Shown: positions 26,155 through 35,890 of the stretch, one piece after another | Layout of the letters: each line of letters begins with the position of its first letter | How positions within the stretch are numbered: the first letter of the stretch is position 1 | Source of the DNA: an uncultured Chlorobiota bacterium | GTDB lineage: Bacteria; Bacteroidota; Bacteroidia; Bacteroidales; JAADGE01 | Length of the DNA stretch: 64,000 nt | Assembly: GCA_947311255.1 (NCBI GenBank) | Contig: CAMZKL010000006.1 | Span: 62,001-126,000, forward strand | Direction of reading: 5' to 3' | Notes under the pieces: generated by a model | Database searches by the model: none | What the model was told of the DNA's origin: nothing | Seen by the model: the letters and a program-made list of their open reading frames with translations, nothing else | Program-made: the position numbers and the translations under genes

Positions 26155-27165
26155 ATGGATTTCAGAACAAATGAAATATCAAAAGCAGAAGAAATTTTTG
26201 AACAACAATTAAGACCGGCACAATTTTCCGATTTTAAAGGGCAAGCAAAAATTATGGAAAACTTAAAAGTTTTTGTAAAAGCTGCAATTATGCGTGGAGA
26301 AGCTCTTGATCATGTTCTTTTACACGGACCACCCGGACTTGGAAAAACAACACTATCAAATATTATAGCCAACGAACTAGGTGTAAATATGAAAATAACT
26401 TCTGGTCCTGTTCTTGATAAACCTGGTGATTTAGCAGGTTTACTTACAGGTCTTGAAGAAAATGATGTTCTTTTCATAGATGAAATTCATAGACTTAGCC
26501 CCGTTATTGAAGAATATTTATATTCTGCAATGGAAGATTTTCGTATTGACATTATGATTGATAAAGGTCCTGCTGCTCGCTCTTTACAGCTCGAATTAAG
26601 CAATTTTACACTTGTGGGTGCAACAACACGTGCAGGACTTCTAACATCACCTTTAAGGGCACGTTTTGGCATAAAATTTTTATTAGAATATTACACTGCC
26701 GAAATTTTAAAAACAATTATAACTCGTTCATCAAGTATTTTAAATGTTGAAATTAAAGAAAACGCAGCAATTGAAATTGCTAGAAGGAGTAGGGGAACAC
26801 CACGTATTGCAAATGCACTTCTTCGTAGAGTCCGAGATTTTGCCCAAGTAAAAGGCAATGGAACAATTGATTTAGAAATTGCAAAATATTCTCTAGATGC
26901 TCTAAATATTGATAAAAAAGGACTTGATGAAATGGATAATAAAATACTTAATACAATTATTGATAAATTCAGCGGTGGACCCGTAGGAGTTGGCACAATC
27001 GCCACAGCAGTGGGCGAAGATGCTGGAACAATAGAAGAAGTTTATGAACCTTTTTTAATTATGGAAGGCTTTATAAAACGCACCATGAGGGGTAGGGAAG
27101 TAACAGAAGCAGCATATAAACATTTGGGAAAAATTAATTATAATCCTCAAAATCAATTATTTTAA
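26155..27165 (+). CDS. ruvB: Holliday junction branch migration DNA helicase RuvB
   Basis: The 336-residue AAA+ motor shows the RuvB order: [15 protein letters not shown], Walker [31 protein letters not shown], Walker [27 protein letters not shown], sensor [20 protein letters not shown], the arginine [18 protein letters not shown], and the winged-helix end [20 protein letters not shown]. It drives branch migration with RuvA, whose gene is not in this window. Length is normal. Its stop is 7 bp from the truncated nucleotidyltransferase fragment. Confidence 0.97.
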   Translation: MDFRTNEISKAEEIFEQQLRPAQFSDFKGQAKIMENLKVFVKAAIMRGEALDHVLLHGPPGLGKTTLSNIIANELGVNMKITSGPVLDKPGDLAGLLTGLEENDVLFIDEIHRLSPVIEEYLYSAMEDFRIDIMIDKGPAARSLQLELSNFTLVGATTRAGLLTSPLRARFGIKFLLEYYTAEILKTIITRSSSILNVEIKENAAIEIARRSRGTPRIANALLRRVRDFAQVKGNGTIDLEIAKYSLDALNIDKKGLDEMDNKILNTIIDKFSGGPVGVGTIATAVGEDAGTIEEVYEPFLIMEGFIKRTMRGREVTEAAYKHLGKINYNPQNQLF

Positions 27166-27171
27166 ATTAAT

Positions 27172-27345
27172 ATGCCAATTTTCAATCTTTTAAAAAGAAT
27201 TATAACAATATTTAATGACTTAGATATTCAATATATGTTGAGCGGAAGTATGGCAATGAGTTTTTATACTGTTACAAGAGCAACCAGAGATATTGATGTT
27301 GTTGTTCATATGCAAGAAAAAGATATTGAAAATAAATACATTTAA
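27172..27345 (+). pseudogene. Truncated nucleotidyltransferase (MNT/AbiEii-like) N-terminus
   Basis: A 57-residue ORF, below the track cut-off, contains FNDLDIQYMLSGSMAMSFYTVTRATRDIDVVV. This is the N-terminal core of nucleotidyltransferase-fold proteins: the GS-x-A/M helix cap and the RxTxDIDVV metal-binding Asp pair. It stops at KYI soon after the second strand, whereas full proteins of this type are about 150-200 residues. It is probably a remnant of a toxin-like or defence-associated nucleotidyltransferase, next to its usual small partner. It could still be expressed as a peptide but would lack most of the fold. Confidence 0.65.
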
Positions 27346-27354
27346 TTTAATATA

Positions 27355-27597
27355 ATGCAAGATACATCTGATGATATATATAAAATTCAGCATGATATTT
27401 TCATGAAAAAATCCCTTAAAGAAAGGTTTTTATTAAATATAGAACTTACAGAATTTGACAGAGAAATGACTAGAAGAAGAATTATAAAAGTAAATATTGG
27501 CATTTCAGAAAAGGAATTAAAAGCAAAAATTTTCAGAGAATATTATTCTGATGAATTTTCAGAAGACGAGATTATAAAAATTACAGAACTTTTTTAA
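27355..27597 (+). CDS. Small partner protein of nucleotidyltransferase pairs, unknown function
   Basis: The 80-residue acidic/basic alpha-helical protein reads MQDTSDDIYKIQHDIFMKKSLKERF and ends IFREYYSDEFSEDEIIKITELF. I recognise the pattern of small Bacteroidota ORFs that accompany nucleotidyltransferase genes (E.RF......D..R.....IK...P.ISE..LK...F..YY...FSE.E), though I cannot name a family. Here it lies 9 bp after the truncated nucleotidyltransferase, so the pair seems partly decayed. It might be an antitoxin-like binding partner that outlived its mate. Confidence 0.6.
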   Translation: MQDTSDDIYKIQHDIFMKKSLKERFLLNIELTEFDREMTRRRIIKVNIGISEKELKAKIFREYYSDEFSEDEIIKITELF

Positions 27598-27621
27598 ATA
27601 TAATAATAAATAAACAAATCA

Positions 27622-28617
27622 ATGAAACTAATAATACCAATGGCAGGAATGGGCAAAAGAATGCGTCCACATACATTAACATTACCAAAACCATTAATAC
27701 CTATTGCAGGAGAACCTATTGTTAAACGTTTGGCAGAAGAAATAACAAAAGTATCAAAGTCTAAAATTGATGAAATTGCATTTATTATTGGTGATTTTGG
27801 TGAAGTAGTTGAACAAACTTTATTAGATATTGCAAAAAACTTAGGAGCAAAAGGAAAAATATACTATCAAACAGAAGCACTTGGAACAGCACACGCAATT
27901 TATTGTGCAGAACCTTCTTTAAATGAGAAAGTTATAGTTGCATTTGCCGACACACTTTTTAAAGCAGATTTTGACCTTGATGAAGACATAAGTTCAATTA
28001 TTTGGACAAAAAAAGTTGAAAATCCCGAAGCATTTGGAGTAGTAAAAAAAGATGCAAAAGGCAACATAACTGATTTTATTGAAAAACCAAAAGAATTTGT
28101 TTCAGATGAAGCAATTATTGGAATTTATTACTTTAAAAATGGCGATAATTTAAGAAAAGAGTTAAAATATTTAATTGATAACGATATTCGTGGTAATAAT
28201 GAATATCAATTAACTGATGCTCTTGAAAATATGAAAAATAACGGAGTAAATTTCAAATCTGCAACAGTAACCGAATGGTTAGATTGTGGAAACAAAGATG
28301 CAACAGTTCATACAAACCAAAGAATTTTGCATCATCTTGGAAACAAAATTTCAAAAACAAGCAAACAAAAATTTTCAATAATTATAGAACCATGTTTTAT
28401 TGATGACGGAGCAATTATAAATAATTCAGTAGTAGGTCCTTACGTTTCAATTGGAAAAAATACTATTATTAAAAATTCAGTAATAAGCAACTCAATAATT
28501 CAAACAAATACAAACATAAAAGAAGCCATTTTTTCAAATTCAATGATTGGAAATTTTGTAAACATAAACAAAGAAAAAGACGATTTTAGCATTGGAGATT
28601 ACAATACTATAACTTAA
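27622..28617 (+). CDS. Sugar-phosphate nucleotidyltransferase
   Basis: The 331-residue protein has the nucleotidyltransferase signature MKLIIPMAGMGKRMRPHTLTLPKPLIPIAG, then QTEALGTAHAI and VAFADTLFKADF (metal-binding Asp), VEKP-like DFIEKPKEF, and a C-terminal left-handed beta-helix (NNSVVGPYVSIGKNTIIKNSVISNSIIQ). It should activate a sugar 1-phosphate to an NDP-sugar for cell-surface polysaccharide; the base and sugar cannot be told by eye (glucose-1-phosphate thymidylyl-/uridylyl- or mannose guanylyl-transferase). It heads the run of envelope genes that follows. Confidence 0.88.
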   Translation: MKLIIPMAGMGKRMRPHTLTLPKPLIPIAGEPIVKRLAEEITKVSKSKIDEIAFIIGDFGEVVEQTLLDIAKNLGAKGKIYYQTEALGTAHAIYCAEPSLNEKVIVAFADTLFKADFDLDEDISSIIWTKKVENPEAFGVVKKDAKGNITDFIEKPKEFVSDEAIIGIYYFKNGDNLRKELKYLIDNDIRGNNEYQLTDALENMKNNGVNFKSATVTEWLDCGNKDATVHTNQRILHHLGNKISKTSKQKFSIIIEPCFIDDGAIINNSVVGPYVSIGKNTIIKNSVISNSIIQTNTNIKEAIFSNSMIGNFVNINKEKDDFSIGDYNTIT

Positions 28618-28695
28618 AACTTTTAAACAGTTGTATAATATTAAAATTTGTATTGTATAATTATATATTTTAATCATTAAAAAATTTATAAATAT

Positions 28696-30486
28696 TTGAA
28701 AACTAAAATACACATATTAATCTTCATTTTAGCATTAATATTTTCCTCTTGTTCAATTACCAAAACAAAGAAAAGTGCAGGAATAAATATGCAAAAAAAC
28801 GAGCAAAAATTTATATATCTTTTTAGTGAAGCAAATAAAAACCGTTTACTTGGAAATTCGCAAAAAGCAGTAGAATTTTATATGTCTGCATTAGATTTAA
28901 AACCCAATAGTGCAGCATCAAATTATTATTTGGCAGAGCTTTTTATGGCTAATAAAAATTATAATTCAGCATTAAATTTTGCAGAAAAAGCAATAAAATT
29001 AGTACCTGATAATTTATGGTATTCTTTAATAAAAGGTGATATTTTGTATATACAAAAAAAAGATAACGAGGCCTATTTTGTCTATAAAAACTTACAACAA
29101 AAATATACAGATAACGAACTTATATATGATAGAATAATAGAGCTTTTGCTCGAAAAAATCAAAAAATCAAAAAATAATGAAAACCATTTATTAAAAAATA
29201 AAGATGTCTTTAATAAATTTATTTATATTTATAATGAAAAACAAAAACATTTTGGATATGATTTAAAAATTGCCGAATATTTATATAACATTTATATAGA
29301 AATTCAAAATAGAAAAAAAGCATTTTCAACCCTACAAGAAATGGTGAAATACGAACCAAACGAACTAAAATATAAAGCATTAATTGCAGAAAATTATGTA
29401 AATATGCATGAAGATGAAAAAGCAGAAAAACTTTACACGCAATTAAAAAATAAATTCCCTGATAATGTTGATATTAAACTTTCGTATCTAAAGTTTTGTA
29501 AATATAAAGGAAAATTTAACGAATATTTGAAAACAACAAAGGAATTATTAAAAACAAATTTAGAATTTAATAAAAAAGTAAATTTAATTATTTCTGGCAG
29601 GTACCCAAATTTTCCACCAAAAGAATATAAAGAAGTTTTAACAATTTTGTACAATAAACACCCAAAGGAAATAGTTTCAAACACCTTGTTTGCAGAATAT
29701 TATATTGAAAAAGACATAAATAAAGCTCTTCCCTATTTAATAAAAGCAGCAAACAAAAGCAATGGAGATTTTAATATAATTTTAACTTTATTTGAAGTAT
29801 CTTACGATAGTAAAAACTATGAAATATTATTTCAACAATCTTTAAAATATATGCAAATGTATCCAAATCAAGCAAAAGTATTTTTGTATAATGGAATTGG
29901 TGCATATAAAACAAAAAGATACAATGAGGCAATAAAAGTTTTAAAAATGGGAAAAGATTTTGTTATTGAAGATAATAATCTTCTTCTTCAATTTCATTTT
30001 TATTTGGCAGAAACCTATCATAGTCAAAAAGATAATAAAAAATCTGATGAAAATTTTGATAAAGTTTTAGATTTAAATCCTAAATTTTATTTAGCATTAA
30101 ATAATTATTCATATTATCTTTCAGAAAGAAAAATAAAATTACAAAAAGCCCTATCTATGGCGGAAACTTGTATAAAATATCAAAATGAAAATCCAGTTTT
30201 TTGCGATACTTACGCTAAAGCACTATTCGAAAATAAATACTATAAAAAAGCTCTAATATATTCAGAAAAAGCAATTAAAATTATATCTAACAACCCAGAT
30301 TTTCTTGAAAACTATGGAGATATTTTATTTGCTAATAATATGAAAGATAAAGCATTAATAAATTGGACGCTATCAAAAGCAAATGGAAACAAATCAAAAA
30401 AACTTAACTTTAAAATCGATAAAAAAAGTTTAATAACAAATGAAGAAGAGTTTATAAAATATTTAAATGAAAAAGAAGATAAATAA
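28696..30486 (+). CDS. TPR-repeat outer-membrane lipoprotein
   Basis: The 596-residue protein starts at a TTG followed by a signal peptide and lipobox (ALIFSSCSITK), then a chain of about 12-14 tetratricopeptide-like repeats, for example SAASNYYLAELFMANKNYNSALNFAEKAIKLVPDN and FYLALNNYSYYLSERKIKLQKALSMAETCIKY. Such proteins scaffold complexes at the inner face of the outer membrane. In Bacteroidota this gene commonly precedes DUF4292 and an M23/EnvC protein, as it does here, implying a joint envelope role. The next gene starts one base after its stop. Confidence 0.85.
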   Translation: MKTKIHILIFILALIFSSCSITKTKKSAGINMQKNEQKFIYLFSEANKNRLLGNSQKAVEFYMSALDLKPNSAASNYYLAELFMANKNYNSALNFAEKAIKLVPDNLWYSLIKGDILYIQKKDNEAYFVYKNLQQKYTDNELIYDRIIELLLEKIKKSKNNENHLLKNKDVFNKFIYIYNEKQKHFGYDLKIAEYLYNIYIEIQNRKKAFSTLQEMVKYEPNELKYKALIAENYVNMHEDEKAEKLYTQLKNKFPDNVDIKLSYLKFCKYKGKFNEYLKTTKELLKTNLEFNKKVNLIISGRYPNFPPKEYKEVLTILYNKHPKEIVSNTLFAEYYIEKDINKALPYLIKAANKSNGDFNIILTLFEVSYDSKNYEILFQQSLKYMQMYPNQAKVFLYNGIGAYKTKRYNEAIKVLKMGKDFVIEDNNLLLQFHFYLAETYHSQKDNKKSDENFDKVLDLNPKFYLALNNYSYYLSERKIKLQKALSMAETCIKYQNENPVFCDTYAKALFENKYYKKALIYSEKAIKIISNNPDFLENYGDILFANNMKDKALINWTLSKANGNKSKKLNFKIDKKSLITNEEEFIKYLNEKEDK

Positions 30487-30487
30487 A

Positions 30488-31309
30488 ATGAAAAATCACA
30501 TTAAATATACTTCTTTATTCACATTTCTGATTCTGTTTTTTTCATCATCATGTGGAATATTAAAAAAAAATATAAATAATAAAACATCACTATTAAGTAA
30601 AACAATAAAAATACAATCAGTTATAGATACCTTACAAAATAACTACTTAGATTTTGAAACATTCCATTCTGTATTTTCCGGTAAACTTATTCAAAATGGT
30701 AAATCTATGCCTCTAAAAGGAATTGTTAAGATTAAAAAAGATACAATTATTTTAATTTCTATTAGACCAGCTTTTGGAATTGAACTATACAAAATATTAC
30801 TAGAACCAACAAACATAAAAATATTAGATAAAATAAAACAAGAATATATTATTACAGATTATAAATACTTAGAAAAAAAATTCCAAATAGATTTAGATTT
30901 TAAAAAAATACAATCAATTTTTATAAATAGATTTTTTGTTTATCCAATAGGAAATAAAATTAATAATTACAAATTGGAATATTTAAAAAATGATAGAACC
31001 TTAGAAATTTCCTCAAAAACTAATTTTTATGGAAAAATCATATATCATAAGCTAAAAACATCACAGAATAATTTTTTTTTAATATCTAATAATTTTTCTC
31101 AAATTGGATATGAAAAATATATAAATATCTTATATTCAGACTTTAATAAAATAAAAAATGTTAAATTTCCCAAAAATATTGAAATTAAACTCTCTGAGAA
31201 TAATATAAAATCTTATATCAATATATCTTACAAGAATATAAAGTTAAATAAGACTTTAAATTTTAATTTTTCATTACCTAATAATTATAAAACAATAAAA
31301 ATTGATTAA
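30488..31309 (+). CDS. DUF4292 lipoprotein
   Basis: The ORF track starts at 30467, but that overlaps the upstream gene; the ATG at 30488 gives a normal lipoprotein signal (MKNHIKYTSLFTFLILFFSSSC). The 273-residue product matches the DUF4292 pattern: FHSVFSGKLIQNGKSMPLKGIVKIKKDTIILISIRPAFGIELYKILLEPTNIKILD, with repeated beta strands as in LolA/LolB-like folds, and a late YSDFNKIKNVKFPKNIEIKL. It is likely an outer-membrane lipoprotein that carries a hydrophobic ligand or aids lipoprotein insertion; this is inference from the fold. It overlaps the EnvC-like gene by 8 bp. Confidence 0.82.
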   Translation: MKNHIKYTSLFTFLILFFSSSCGILKKNINNKTSLLSKTIKIQSVIDTLQNNYLDFETFHSVFSGKLIQNGKSMPLKGIVKIKKDTIILISIRPAFGIELYKILLEPTNIKILDKIKQEYIITDYKYLEKKFQIDLDFKKIQSIFINRFFVYPIGNKINNYKLEYLKNDRTLEISSKTNFYGKIIYHKLKTSQNNFFLISNNFSQIGYEKYINILYSDFNKIKNVKFPKNIEIKLSENNIKSYINISYKNIKLNKTLNFNFSLPNNYKTIKID

Positions 31310-32423
31310 AAAACTTTTTACATATACTTTTCTAATTTTAATTTTAACATTTTTTTCCGCTGAGATTTTTGCTCAATCAAAATTATCAAAAGTCGAAAAA
31401 GATTTAAAAGCTGCAAAAACATTATTAAAGTCATTAGATAAAAAATCTATTAGAACTCTAACAAGGTATAAAATTAGACAGAAACAAATTGAGCTTCAAG
31501 AAATATTAATACAAAAAATTAATAAAGAAATAGAATTATTAGATAATAAGATTTTAAAAAATATACAACAAAAAGAAAAATATCAAAATGAAATAAACAG
31601 ATTAAAAAAAGAATATGAAGAACTAATTTTATATGCTTATAAAACTAGGAAGACAAGAGACAAAACCATGTATATTTTTTCGTCTAAAACTTTTAATCAA
31701 GCATATAAAAGATTTGTATATTTACAATATCTAACAGAATACCTTGAACAAACAACAAAAGATTTAGAAATACTAACAGATAGTATTTCAATAATTAATG
31801 ATAATCTTTTAGAACAAAAAAATACAAAATTAATTTTAAAAGAAAAACAAACAGATGAATTAATTCAACTAAATCAATCTAAATCAATACTATCAAAATT
31901 TTTAAAAAGTCTGCAAACAAAAAAATCTCAATTGCTTGCAGATGTAAAATTAAAAGAAAAAATTGCATCATCTTTAAGAAAATCAATAAAGAAAAATATT
32001 GCATCAAATAAAAATGTTAAAAAATCTAAAATATCAAAAAGATTTGAAAAAAAAAGAGGTAAACTTCCATTTCCTGCAAAAGGAATTATTACATCATCTT
32101 TTGGAAAACATACACATTCCGTCCTAAAAAACGTTCAAGTTAATAACGATGGAATTGAAATAGCAACAGCAAAAGGAGAAAAAGTAAAATCCGTTTATGC
32201 TGGAATAATTTCACAAGTTTTAAAAATACCCGGAGGACATAATGCTGTAATAATTAAACACGGACAATACTATACTGTTTATTCAAACCTAGCAGAAGTT
32301 TTTGTTAATAAAGGTGAAAAAGTAAAAGCCGGAAAAATTGTTGGAATACCAAGTTCAAGAATAATAAGTTTTCAAATTTGGTATCTTAACAATAAACTGA
32401 ATCCTCAAAAGTGGTTACGTTAA
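31302..32423 (+). CDS. EnvC-like M23 (LytM) protein, catalytically degenerate
   Basis: The 373-residue protein has a signal peptide, a long two-helix coiled coil (about 25-235) and a C-terminal LytM domain (about 255-370) beginning KLPFPAKGIITSSFGKH. Active M23 enzymes have HxxxD and HxH. Here the first His position is Asn (VNNDGIEIATAKG) and the second motif is only KHGQYYTVYSNL, so the zinc site is probably incomplete, as in EnvC activators. It likely activates a periplasmic amidase at division. The start is a TTG inside the end of the DUF4292 gene (8-bp overlap). Confidence 0.82.
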   Translation: MIKKLFTYTFLILILTFFSAEIFAQSKLSKVEKDLKAAKTLLKSLDKKSIRTLTRYKIRQKQIELQEILIQKINKEIELLDNKILKNIQQKEKYQNEINRLKKEYEELILYAYKTRKTRDKTMYIFSSKTFNQAYKRFVYLQYLTEYLEQTTKDLEILTDSISIINDNLLEQKNTKLILKEKQTDELIQLNQSKSILSKFLKSLQTKKSQLLADVKLKEKIASSLRKSIKKNIASNKNVKKSKISKRFEKKRGKLPFPAKGIITSSFGKHTHSVLKNVQVNNDGIEIATAKGEKVKSVYAGIISQVLKIPGGHNAVIIKHGQYYTVYSNLAEVFVNKGEKVKAGKIVGIPSSRIISFQIWYLNNKLNPQKWLR

Positions 32424-32457
32424 TTGGCCAAATTATTAAAAAAAAACACACAAAAAA

Positions 32458-35400
32458 ATGCAAGCATATAACAATCTTATACAAAAGCTTGATAATTTTA
32501 TAAAGAAATATTATAAAATAAGATTAGTAAGAGGAATAATATTAACTTTTATTATATTACTATCTTCATATTTAATTGCAACATTATCAGAGTTTTATAT
32601 ACATTTTTCCATTGCAGGAAGAACCATAATTTTCTTTTTACTAGTTTCTCTATTATTGGTAGTTTCAATATGGTATATTTTTGTTCCCCTTTTAAAATTA
32701 ATAAAAATTGGCAAAATAATATCCTATAAAGAAGCATCAAATATTATTTCTGAGCATTTTCCTGAGATTAAAGATAAACTTATTAACATTCTTGAGTTAA
32801 AAAATCAAAATGATAACAATATTTTAGTAGAAGCATCAATAAATCAAAAAGCAGAAAGGATAAAAATTTTTTCTTTTAAAAAAGCTGTTCAACATAAAGA
32901 TAATCTTAAATATTTAAAATATGCTCTCCCGGTATTGCTTGTTTTTGTTGCACTTTTTCTGATATCTCCTTCAATTTTTAAAGAGAGCAACAAAAGAATT
33001 GTAAATTTTGAAAAAGAATTTAAAGAACCTGCACCTTTCAGTTTTATTTTACTAAACGATACATTAAACATAAAAAGAGGAGATAGTTTCATTGCAAAAC
33101 TTAAAATAAAAGGTAAATATATTCCAAAAGACGTTTTTATTAATTATGCAGGAAACAATTTCTTAATGAAATCTAATAAAAATAACAAAACAGAATTTTC
33201 CTATGAATTTAGAAATTTAAATAACTCTGTTGATTTTTATTTTTCTTCACAGGATATTTCATCAAATAAATATAAAATAAATGTTCTACCATCTCCTATG
33301 ATTTTAAGTTTTTATGTTAATGTAGATGTCCCCTCATATACAGGAGAACAGGATACAAGCTATACAAATATTGGAAACCTTGTAGTTCCTTTTGGTTCAA
33401 AATTAAAATGGAAGTTTATTTCTAAAAATGTAGATAGTCTTTGCCTAATATCGGATAAAAATATAATAAATACACAACAAAACAACTCAATATTTACTTT
33501 TTATAAAACAATATTTAAAAATTTTAATTATTCAGTATCCGTAGAAAATCAACATTTTATAAATAAGGATTTAATAAATTTTAATATTTCTGTTATTCCG
33601 GACTTATATCCTTCTATTGCAGTTCAAGAGTTAAAAGATAGTGCAAACTTTTTTATTTCCTATTTTAAAGGAATGCTAAATGATGATTACGGAATAAAAA
33701 AACTACATTTCAAATATAGAGTTGTCCCAAAAAATATAGATGAAAATGATAAAACAATAAAGTATAAAACAAATTATTTACAATTTAATAAAGGAGAACT
33801 AAAGCAAGAATTTTATTATACATTTGATTTTAATTCAATAAATGCAATAGACATTAATATAATTCAATATTATTTTGAAGTATGGGATAATGATGCTGTT
33901 TCAGGAACTAAGTCATCACGTACACAAATAATGACTTTTAAAATCCCAACATTCAATGAAATTTCAGAATTTGAAAACTCTGCAAATAAAAACATAAGAG
34001 AAAAGCTAGATAAAAGTATGAGTTTAGCAGAAGAAATTCAAAAAGACTTACAAAAACTTAGAGAAAGAAACCTTGATGGAAATTCAAACAATTGGGAGAA
34101 CAAACAAATTCTAGAAAATATACTTGAGAAACAAAACTTATTGCAAAAACTCACCGAAGAAATTGCACAAGAAAATAAGGAGAAAAATAAAATGCAACAT
34201 CAACTCAAAGAAGATGACAAAGAAATATTAAAAAAACAAGAAGAAATACAAAAACTTTTAGATGAACTTATGACAGATGAGTTAAAAAAGCTAATGGAAG
34301 AATTAAAAAAACTTCAAGAAAAGTTTAATGAAAAAATGATGAACCAACTTCTTGAAAAAAATGAATTTTCTTATAAAGAAATGAAAGAACGTTTAGATAG
34401 AACAAAAGAAATTTTAAAAAGAGAGCAGGTAGAACAAAAAGTTAATAAATCTATTGATGAGTTAAATAAACTTTCAGAAGAACAAAAGCAACTTTCTGAA
34501 CAAACAAAAAATAAAGAATTAAAAAAAGAAGAATTAAAATCTAAACAAGATGATATTGAAAAACGTTTTGACGAAATAACAGAAAACTATGATAAAGCAA
34601 AAGAAATGAACGAAGAATTAAAGTCTCCAATGAAAATGGATGACTTTAAAAAAGAAAAAGAACAAATAAAAAAGGAATTTCAACAGTCAAAATCTAGCTT
34701 AGATAAAGGTAAAAAGAACAAGGCATCAAAATCACAGAAGCAAAACTCTGCAAACATGAATAAAATGGCAGAAACAATGCAGTCAATGATGCAATCAAAT
34801 TCCTCTGAGCAGGAAGGCGAAGATATTGAAAGTTTAAGAAAAATTCTCGACAATATTCTAACCTTTTCATTTAAACAAGAAAAAATAAAAGAAGATTTTA
34901 AAAATATAAGAAACACAGATCCTAAATATATTGATCTTACAGATTCTCAATTATCCATGAAGGAAGATTTTAAAATAATAAATGATAGTTTAAAATCATT
35001 AGCTGGTAGGGTAAGACAAATTTCAAAACCTATTTTAGATGAAGTTTATAAAATAAATTCAAAACTAAGACAAGTTCCTAATGAGTTTGAAAAAAGAAGT
35101 GTTTCAAGAGCACGACAGATGCAAGGAGAAATTATGACGTCTTCAAACAATCTAGCTCTACTACTTTCAGAAATTATTAATCAGATGAAAAAATCTCAAA
35201 ATTCAGGTGGCTCAGGGAGTGGTAAATCCAAGCCAAAAAAAGGAGATAAAAAACCTGGAGAAGGAAAGAAAAAAGGAATGGGAGATTTGAAAAGTATGCA
35301 AAAAGGTCTCAAAAAGCAAATGGAACAAATGCTTAAAGATATGAAAGAGGGAAAAGATGGTAAAGGCGGAATGGGCAAAAACGGAGAAAATAAACGTTTA

Positions 35401-35808
35401 GCAAAAATGCTAGCACAACAAGAAATATTCCGCCAAATGATGAAAGACCTAAACGCACAATTTTCTTTAAGTCCTGAAACTCAAAGAATGCTAAGAGAAA
35501 TAGATAAAATGGCAGAAGAAAACGAAAAAGACATTGTTAATAGAAGAATAACTCCCCAACTAATAGAACGACAAAAACGAATAGAAACAAGATTATTAGA
35601 GGCTGAAAAAGCAGAAAATAAAAGAAAAACTGAAAATAAAAGAAAATCAACAGAGGGTAAAGATAAGATATATAAATCAGCAGAAGATATTTTTAAAAAA
35701 GCAAAAAAAGAAAATTCATTTAATGAAGATTTATATAGAAAAAACATACAATTAAATAATTTTTATAAAAAATTGTATGATGAATATTCAAAAGAATTAA
35801 CTAAGTAA
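32458..35808 (+). CDS. DUF4175-family membrane protein with long coiled coil
   Basis: The 1116-residue protein has two N-terminal membrane helices (about 25-45 and 50-75), a third at about 152-170, an extracytoplasmic beta-rich part to about 500, and then about 500 residues of Glu/Lys/Gln-rich coiled coil, with a low-complexity Gly/Lys segment (GGSGSGKSKPKKGDKKPGEGKKKG, split here as one stretch) near residue 925. This is the DUF4175 layout seen across Bacteroidota. The function is unknown; the size and coiled coil suggest a structural envelope element. It closes the run TPR lipoprotein, DUF4292, EnvC-like, 35 bp downstream of the last. Confidence 0.85.
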   Translation: MQAYNNLIQKLDNFIKKYYKIRLVRGIILTFIILLSSYLIATLSEFYIHFSIAGRTIIFFLLVSLLLVVSIWYIFVPLLKLIKIGKIISYKEASNIISEHFPEIKDKLINILELKNQNDNNILVEASINQKAERIKIFSFKKAVQHKDNLKYLKYALPVLLVFVALFLISPSIFKESNKRIVNFEKEFKEPAPFSFILLNDTLNIKRGDSFIAKLKIKGKYIPKDVFINYAGNNFLMKSNKNNKTEFSYEFRNLNNSVDFYFSSQDISSNKYKINVLPSPMILSFYVNVDVPSYTGEQDTSYTNIGNLVVPFGSKLKWKFISKNVDSLCLISDKNIINTQQNNSIFTFYKTIFKNFNYSVSVENQHFINKDLINFNISVIPDLYPSIAVQELKDSANFFISYFKGMLNDDYGIKKLHFKYRVVPKNIDENDKTIKYKTNYLQFNKGELKQEFYYTFDFNSINAIDINIIQYYFEVWDNDAVSGTKSSRTQIMTFKIPTFNEISEFENSANKNIREKLDKSMSLAEEIQKDLQKLRERNLDGNSNNWENKQILENILEKQNLLQKLTEEIAQENKEKNKMQHQLKEDDKEILKKQEEIQKLLDELMTDELKKLMEELKKLQEKFNEKMMNQLLEKNEFSYKEMKERLDRTKEILKREQVEQKVNKSIDELNKLSEEQKQLSEQTKNKELKKEELKSKQDDIEKRFDEITENYDKAKEMNEELKSPMKMDDFKKEKEQIKKEFQQSKSSLDKGKKNKASKSQKQNSANMNKMAETMQSMMQSNSSEQEGEDIESLRKILDNILTFSFKQEKIKEDFKNIRNTDPKYIDLTDSQLSMKEDFKIINDSLKSLAGRVRQISKPILDEVYKINSKLRQVPNEFEKRSVSRARQMQGEIMTSSNNLALLLSEIINQMKKSQNSGGSGSGKSKPKKGDKKPGEGKKKGMGDLKSMQKGLKKQMEQMLKDMKEGKDGKGGMGKNGENKRLAKMLAQQEIFRQMMKDLNAQFSLSPETQRMLREIDKMAEENEKDIVNRRITPQLIERQKRIETRLLEAEKAENKRKTENKRKSTEGKDKIYKSAEDIFKKAKKENSFNEDLYRKNIQLNNFYKKLYDEYSKELTK

Positions 35809-35855
35809 GTTAATAAAGTTTTCAAACACCCCTTTAAATAAGGGATTTTAATTGT

Positions 35856-35871
35856 CGTTCCACGTGGAACA
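35856..35871. promoter_or_regulatory. parS-like site 1 (upstream of ybeY)
   Basis: cGTTCCACGTGGAACa is a perfect 14-bp palindrome matching the widely conserved ParB-binding consensus TGTTNCACGTGNAACA. It sits 20 bp before the ybeY ATG. Read as protein it gives SFHVEQF, which explains the falsely extended ORF in the track. Confidence 0.8.
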
Positions 35872-35890
35872 ATTTTGTAAAAAACTAATA

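Noticed and set aside
35852-35890. N-terminal extension of YbeY reading MSFHVEQF
   Set aside because: The extension is the translation of a parS-like palindrome from a TTG start; the ATG at 35891 gives the normal YbeY length and start.
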